DNA of 64,000 nt from Myxococcus guangdongensis. Its GTDB lineage: Bacteria; Myxococcota; Myxococcia; Myxococcales; Myxococcaceae. A program made the translations under genes and the position numbers. Location: positions 661,328-725,327 of the forward strand of contig NZ_JAJVKW010000005.1 of NCBI RefSeq assembly GCF_024198255.1. Reading direction: 5' to 3'. The notes below the pieces were generated by a model that ran no database searches, was not told the DNA's origin, and saw only the letters and a list, made by a program, of their open reading frames with translations. Positions 59,669-64,000 of the stretch are shown in pieces. Numbering within the stretch: position 1 is the stretch's first letter; each line of letters starts with the position of its first letter.

Positions 59669-61486
59669 GTGAGGCTGAGAGAGCCTGCCCTCGCGGTGCT
59701 TTCTCCCGGTGTCCAGGTGATGGGCTACTCGGTGGAGCGGCGGCTGGGCAGCGGTGGGTTCGGTGCCGTGTACCTCGCGCGGTGTGAGGGCCAGGCTTAC
59801 GCGCTCAAGCTGCTGGACCTGGCGCGCGTGGGTGGGCGGGTGGAGCGTGAGGTCTCCATCCTCTTGAAGCTGAGTCACCCCAACGTGGTGGGCATTCACG
59901 GCTTCGGGAAGTGGCCGATGGCGTCTCCGGAATTCGGCGTCATCGTCATGGAGTACGTGGAAGGGCGGCAGTTGGACGTCTGGGCGTCTGAGGAGAACCC
60001 TTCCGCGAGGCAGGTGGCGCGCGTCGTGCTGGACGTCGCGCGGGCGCTGGAGGCGTCCCACGCAGCCGGAGTGCTCCACCGTGACGTGAAGGAGTTCAAC
60101 GTCATGGTGCGCGCTGCGGATGGCGCGGCCAAGCTGGTGGACTTCGGTGTCGGAGACTACGCAGGGGCGCCAGGGCTCACGGTGGACATCCTCCCGCCTG
60201 GGACGCCCGAGTACCGCTCCCCAGAGGCATGGAGCTACTTCCGGGAGAATGCCCGTGTGCCGGGTGCCATCTACACACCGGGGCCCTCTGACGACCTGTG
60301 GGCGATGGGCGTGGTCCTCTACCGGTTGCTTACGGCGCACCCACCTTTCGGTGGAGACCACTCCACGCTCGCAGACGTCATCATCTCGAACGAGGCGTTC
60401 CCTCCTCGGGCGGTGAATGACCGCGTCCCCTCGGCACTCAGTGACGTGTGCATGTCGCTACTGGCGAAGAGCCCGACGACCCGAATGCCGAGCGCGGGGG
60501 CTCTCCGTGAGGCGCTGGAGGAGATGCTCCAAGGGGCAGACACGACGTGGGACGTGCCACTGTGCGACGCCTACGGTGAGGACACCGCGACGACGGAAGG
60601 TGAGCGGGACAGTCACGACCGGTGGCTGAATGAACCGCTGCATCGGCCTCGACGTGGCATTCGGCCGAGGAAGGAACTGCCGACTTGGGAAGATGCGCGG
60701 GCTCCATCGCTGGGGGCGGAGCCCGCTACGGAGCAGGCTCCGAGGCCCGTGCCGACCTCCCGAGCATGGGTCCTCGCGGCAATGGCGCTGCTCGCGGTGC
60801 TCGTGGTGGTGTGGAGCTGGCGCACGTCGCCTGGGCCACCGCGTCAGGAAGTAGCGCGGCCTGGGAGTTCGTCCCAAGCTGTCCGCGCCGCAGCTCCCCC
60901 CTCTGTCACGGAGTCCACCCCTGCGGCCGTCGCTGCCCCTGCGATGCTCCCTGAGGCCACAACTGTGAAGATGGAGAAGACCGAGATTCCGGCGGCACCA
61001 AAGCCCCCCAGAAAGGGCGCGGGCGTCATGAGCAGGGCGATTGTTGCGGTGGCGGCATGCGCGGGGTTGGCGTGCCCTGGGGCGCAGGTACGTCCGCAAC
61101 CTCCCCCAGAGCCGTGTCCGGATAGAGCAGTCGAGGTGATGGAGAAGTGGGGCGTCGAGGTGGGAGACCATTATCCAGTGACCTTTTTGGTCAGCAAGCC
61201 ACAGGTCATCAAAGTGGCTGATGGTCCAACAGAGGTGAGGCTGCTCGGCGAGTGGAAGCGCATGCCCGACAACACGGTTCTCTATGGGCGACTCATCGTA
61301 AGTGACCGCGTTTATGGTCGATTCACGCATGCTCGTACTCGTGACGGAAAGAGATTCCCCGTGTGCCTGGAACTGCAATCCGAAGCTTTAGTGAAGGGCC
61401 TCGAGCGAGAGTCGGGTGATGAGGGGCCTACCTCGGCCCGTGTGTTTACGACCGGGGAAGTGCGAGCGGTAAGCGAGTTTGAGTAA
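59669..61486 (+). CDS. Membrane serine/threonine kinase fused to a lipoprotein-like domain
   Basis: 605 residues. The kinase (about 15-290) has an intact Gly loop (LGSGGFGAVYLA), ALKLL, HRDVKEFNVM, VDFGVGD and GTPEYRSPE, so it is likely active. A membrane helix lies at about 368-388. The C-terminal part begins with a start-like MSRAIVAVAACAGLACPG (Met at 61028, in frame), which looks like an independent lipoprotein signal, so this gene may be a fusion or hold an internal start. GTG at 59669 with AGGAG upstream. It is followed by a DUF2381 gene. Confidence 0.85.
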   Translation: MRLREPALAVLSPGVQVMGYSVERRLGSGGFGAVYLARCEGQAYALKLLDLARVGGRVEREVSILLKLSHPNVVGIHGFGKWPMASPEFGVIVMEYVEGRQLDVWASEENPSARQVARVVLDVARALEASHAAGVLHRDVKEFNVMVRAADGAAKLVDFGVGDYAGAPGLTVDILPPGTPEYRSPEAWSYFRENARVPGAIYTPGPSDDLWAMGVVLYRLLTAHPPFGGDHSTLADVIISNEAFPPRAVNDRVPSALSDVCMSLLAKSPTTRMPSAGALREALEEMLQGADTTWDVPLCDAYGEDTATTEGERDSHDRWLNEPLHRPRRGIRPRKELPTWEDARAPSLGAEPATEQAPRPVPTSRAWVLAAMALLAVLVVVWSWRTSPGPPRQEVARPGSSSQAVRAAAPPSVTESTPAAVAAPAMLPEATTVKMEKTEIPAAPKPPRKGAGVMSRAIVAVAACAGLACPGAQVRPQPPPEPCPDRAVEVMEKWGVEVGDHYPVTFLVSKPQVIKVADGPTEVRLLGEWKRMPDNTVLYGRLIVSDRVYGRFTHARTRDGKRFPVCLELQSEALVKGLERESGDEGPTSARVFTTGEVRAVSEFE

Positions 61487-61521
61487 TTCGGCGCGGTGCT
61501 GCATGAGGGAGTCGCGGACGG

Positions 61522-62433
61522 ATGCGAGTAACATCATCGGTCGTTCTCCTCTTGATCTCGCTCATGGCTGGCGGCGCTTCGGCTCAAGGTGCCATGTCGC
61601 CGGGGAATGGCGCTCGGCGCATTGAACTGGGGCCGGACGATTCGGGGGCGTTGACCGAGATTACAGTCAGTCCAGGCTTGTCCACCGTGATTCTCTTCGA
61701 TTCAGAGCTGACTCAAGAGGGGGCCGACGTCGAGGGCAGAAGTATCTTCTCGAACGTCGACGTAGGCCGCACAACGATGCGGTTAGTTCCATCGGGGCGG
61801 GGTACGCCTGGGGAAAAGTTTAGAGTGTCGGTGAGGTTCCGAGATGGTGCCGCACCACCCAGTGCTTCGTTTCTGCTGACGATTCATCCTGCAAGGGCAG
61901 ACAGTGTTGTTGAGGTGTACCGGAACGCAAGGACCGTAGAGTCGTACCAGCAGGAGGCTAGGGAGGCGCGAACCGAGACAGTGCGCTGCCAGGAGGATAA
62001 CGCGCGCTTGGTGTCGGAACGTGGTGCCCCAGGGGGTCTAGCAGGACTGCTGGCTACTGGTGGTATCGACGCGAACGGTGTCACTGGTCGAATCGTGACC
62101 AAGACTATTTCGTCAGATCCGAGGAATGCCCTCCAGCCATTCAAGGCCCAAAGCTACCGCTCGACAGGGCGCGTAGCTCTGGAAGTCTTCCTGAGCGGCC
62201 TGAGGGGAGAGCGGCCGTGGCTCGTCAGCGGAGCTGCACTCCGTGGGACGTCTGGCGCTGAATTGAAGGTGGTTCGCGTGTGGCAAAAATCGCCCGTGAC
62301 CTCGGGAGGTACTGGTCAGGTGGTGATTGAGGCGGAGGCAACTGCCGAGTCTGCACGGGGAGCATTTTCTCTCAAGCTGTGGGAGGCCGACGGTCCCCGG
62401 ACGGTCACGATAGGCAACGTGACGTTCCCCTGA
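61522..62433 (+). CDS. DUF2381-type secreted myxobacterial protein
   Basis: 303 residues with a signal peptide (SSVVLLLISLMAGGASAQ) and beta-rich body (IELGPDDSGALTEITVSPG, LSTVILFDSEL, LTIHPARADSVVEVYRN). These fit the Myxococcus paralogous family DUF2381 (TIGR02268), whose members often sit beside serine/threonine kinases, as here. Role unknown; possibly sensing or envelope binding for the kinase. It lies 35 bases after the kinase. Confidence 0.75.
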   Translation: MRVTSSVVLLLISLMAGGASAQGAMSPGNGARRIELGPDDSGALTEITVSPGLSTVILFDSELTQEGADVEGRSIFSNVDVGRTTMRLVPSGRGTPGEKFRVSVRFRDGAAPPSASFLLTIHPARADSVVEVYRNARTVESYQQEAREARTETVRCQEDNARLVSERGAPGGLAGLLATGGIDANGVTGRIVTKTISSDPRNALQPFKAQSYRSTGRVALEVFLSGLRGERPWLVSGAALRGTSGAELKVVRVWQKSPVTSGGTGQVVIEAEATAESARGAFSLKLWEADGPRTVTIGNVTFP

Positions 62434-62660
62434 ACGTGGCGGAGCGCTCGCAGGAAACCGTGGTTCTTGGTCCAAGGGGCAGGCGAGGAGGAGGTGGGCC
62501 TCCAGCCCCGCACGAGCGGATTCCTATTGCCCCCATATAGCCCCTCCACGGGGGAATCACGGGGTAGAGGACGGGACTGGTTGGGACAACCGCTGGCCGA
62601 AATCCCCAGTAAAATCGCGGGTCAAGGCGATCCTACCTCGGGAATGGGTTGCTCGGCGCA
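62434..62660. other. Right-end prophage spacer
   Basis: 227 bases between the DUF2381 stop and attR. Short GC-rich stretches and a CCCCTCCACGGGG hairpin-like sequence near 62542; no gene with coding character. Together with attR, its terminator and the leader of sitA this forms a 444-base stretch without a gene. Confidence 0.5.
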
Positions 62661-62686
62661 GCGGGTTCGAATCCCGCCCTGGGCAA
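62661..62686 (+). repeat. attR, 26-bp attachment core
   Basis: An exact copy of the 26 bases at 23407-23432: the last part of the tRNA-Leu gene through GGGCAA. It lacks the rest of the tRNA, as expected for the distal end of a tRNA-integrated prophage. Confidence 0.93.
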
Positions 62687-62695
62687 CCCGAAAGA

Positions 62696-62727
62696 GCCTC
62701 CAAGTCCTTGTGACTTGGAGGCTTTTT
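62696..62727 (+). terminator. Original host terminator of tRNA-Leu, displaced by the prophage
   Basis: GCCTCCAAGTC, loop CTTGT, GACTTGGAGGC and five T. A perfect 11-bp stem 9 bases after attR, at the same place relative to the core as the phage-born terminator after attL. Before integration it would have ended the tRNA transcript. Confidence 0.88.
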
Positions 62728-62877
62728 CATTTCTACGCCGTGGCCTCCTCCTCATGCTGCGGACGTTGAGCTGGGGGTGGACCAGGTCAGTGTCCCGTCA
62801 GGGCGCCCGATAAGCTCCTCGTGCCGTAGGTGTCGTGCCTTCTGAATCCTGGGAGGCGTCCATATCGGGGGGGCTCT

Positions 62878-63903
62878 ATGCGCATCGTGTGGTCTGTCGC
62901 GTTGCTGCTGTTTGCAGGTGGATGCGCGACGCCTCGGGTCGTCCACGTCGACGTGGGTGGCAGGACGATGGTTCACGAGTCCGAAGAGGTCGCTCCAGTC
63001 GAGGTGAGCGAGGAGGAATTCAGGACAGCCCTTGCTCAGCTCATCCTCGAGTTGAGGATGGACGTCGCCTTCCGCGAAGCCGATGCGGCCGACCAGCGAG
63101 GGTGGGTACGGTCCAGGACGCTGCTCGCATCCTCGAAGGGGCTCACGGACTCGGGATCCGGGGCGTCCCTGGAGTCCCTATCATCGCGCATCTGCCCTGA
63201 CGGTGATGGGTGCCTGACGCTGGTGGGCGGAACGGGGCTGACGTTCTCGCGCAAGGACAGGACACTGATGGCGCTGTCCTTCGCGCTCGATACCGTCTGG
63301 GAAAGTGTCGAAGCAGAGGCCGGGAAGGTGCTGAATCCCACGGTACTCAAGGCGATGGTGACCTCCGCCGCCCTGACGATGCTGCTCACAATGGCTCTGC
63401 CCGAGCCGGTCACCAAGGTCATTGCGGTCGCGCTGACAGCGGCGATGGTCGCCTACCTCGGTGTCGTTCCGGTCTGGGAGATTGGGCGGGGCTTCGTCCA
63501 GTTATGGGATGACGCCGAGATGGCGACGAGCATCATCGCGCTTCAGGACATCGGCCATCGCTTTGGGCGTGTACTGGGAACGAACGGCACGCGTGTCCTG
63601 GTTCTCGTTGTCATGGCAGGGCTCGGGGGGAAGAGTGCGATGGCGGCCCAAGGCCCCAGACTCCCAGGTTTTCCTCAGGCCGCGCTCAGAGCCCAGGCTG
63701 AGGCGGGGTTCCAGCTTCATGCGGCCATGACTGGCGGCGTGACTTCAATCGCGATGTCCGCTGCGGGAGTCCTGAACGTCGCCTTGGCGCCGGGAGCCGC
63801 GGCGGCCCCTGCGATGTATGGGGAGGGCCGGTTCCCTGGCGACGAGGTGGGGCCTGTGCATCACATCTGCACGCCTCAGTGGTCACCCAAAACCGGCCAA
63901 TGA
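62878..63903 (+). pseudogene. sitA: SitA-type polymorphic toxin lipoprotein, C-terminus cut by an IS
   Basis: The frame of 341 codons starts with a lipoprotein signal (LLFAGGCATP) and the conserved SitA transfer region: ILELRMDV, LTFSRKDRTLMALSFALDTVW, VTKVIAVALTAAMVAYLGVVP and GHRFGRVLGTNGTRVLVLVV. SitA proteins are passed between Myxococcus cells by outer-membrane exchange and kill those without the SitI immunity protein. The toxin domain should follow PVHHICT, but the frame ends eight codons later in IS-like DNA. The toxin is therefore probably inactive; its immunity gene lies outside or is lost. Confidence 0.75.
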
Positions 63904-64000
63904 AGGTCCCCTGAAAAGCGGCCAAAGGAGAGGGCCGAGACGTTGACGCCCGGGTAGGACGTGGAGTCCGCCCGGAGAATGGGCAACGTCTTGAGCGACG
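63880..64000. mobile_element. End of an IS21-like insertion sequence (partial)
   Basis: From 63880 the sequence begins TGGTCACCC and carries two similar direct repeats, 63881-63899 and 63905-63924, each running from GGTC to GCGGCCA or CCGGCCA. Multiple terminal repeats beginning TG are typical of IS21-family ends. The rest of the element, including any transposase genes, lies beyond the window, so the assignment is tentative. Confidence 0.5.

Larger units (their letters stand above)
23407..62686. mobile_element. HK97-type siphovirus-like prophage, about 39.3 kb, in tRNA-Leu
   Basis: Bounded by the 26-bp direct repeat. Contents: integrase and excisionase at the left end; a leftward replication arm; a rightward sigma/packaging/head/tail arm; cargo genes against the flow at 28.4-30.6, 42.2-44.0 and 47.9-49.1 kb; and kinase/regulator genes at the right end. 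A tape-measure protein of 875 residues and HK97-type protease and capsid indicate a long non-contractile tail. All structural modules look complete; no separate endolysin gene was recognised. Confidence 0.93.

Noticed and set aside
23407..62686. CRISPR array or Cas genes, because of the Cas4-like nuclease at 32462
   Set aside because: No regular repeat-spacer array was seen and the nuclease sits in a phage replication operon, where Cas4/RecB-like proteins are common.
62467..62769. Open frame across attR
   Set aside because: It crosses the att core and the terminator hairpin, with no start signal or domain.

Overview
The window is very GC-rich DNA from a myxobacterium, most likely of the Myxococcus / Corallococcus / Pyxidicoccus group. 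The evidence is a MYXO-CTERM sorting tail on a secreted amidase, a SitA-type lipoprotein toxin typical of Myxococcus swarming-inhibition loci, a DUF2381-type protein beside serine/threonine kinases, and many alternative start codons. All assignments rest on reading the sequence; no database search was run.

Bases 1-23431 are host chromosome. They carry the 3' part of holB and holA (clamp-loader subunits), a methyltransferase-like protein, a cupin fragment, an NRDE protein, metG, and a HEAT-repeat/tatD pair. A minus-strand group follows: an HD-GYP-like signalling protein, a YhaM-like nuclease, an RlmI-like methyltransferase, a small membrane protein and a COG2509 flavoprotein. Then come a small conserved protein, a diacylglycerol-kinase-like membrane protein, a large MYXO-CTERM amidase, the glycolytic series gap-pgk-tpiA followed by secG, and tRNA-Leu(GAG).

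Bases 23407-62686 are a complete-looking prophage of about 39.3 kb integrated in the 3' end of tRNA-Leu. A 26-bp direct repeat (attL/attR) bounds it. The left arm is read leftward: primase/VapE helicase, DNA methylase, PD-(D/E)XK nuclease, SNF2-like helicase, family A DNA polymerase, RuvC-like resolvase, excisionase, integrase. The right arm is read rightward: a phage-encoded sigma-70-type factor, a zinc protein, terminase, HK97-type portal, protease and capsid, connectors, tail tube, frameshifted tail chaperones, tape measure, tail tip and small membrane lysis candidates. The right end holds two kinases, two XRE regulators and a DUF2381 protein, probably lysogenic-conversion genes.

The most striking signal is an element present in eight well-conserved copies, only inside the prophage. 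It reads TGGGCCAC, four free bases, then GGAAAGCGTCCCCAT. It always points along transcription and sits 10-14 bases before a start codon in six cases and 56-63 bases before one in two. It heads nearly every phage transcription unit, including the one with the sigma gene, and heads none of the cargo genes. A phage-specific promoter read by the phage sigma factor is the simplest idea; a stoperator or a start-associated sequence are alternatives.

Three AT-richer cargo loci are inserted against the local direction of transcription: a zinc-ribbon/nuclease protein, a metallophosphoesterase with a small partner, and a kinase. They look like phage-defence or conversion genes, and each starts beside one of the elements, which then serves the phage gene beyond.

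Beyond attR (62687-64000) lies a sitA-like toxin gene whose toxic C-terminus is cut off by the end of what looks like an IS21-family element running out of the window.
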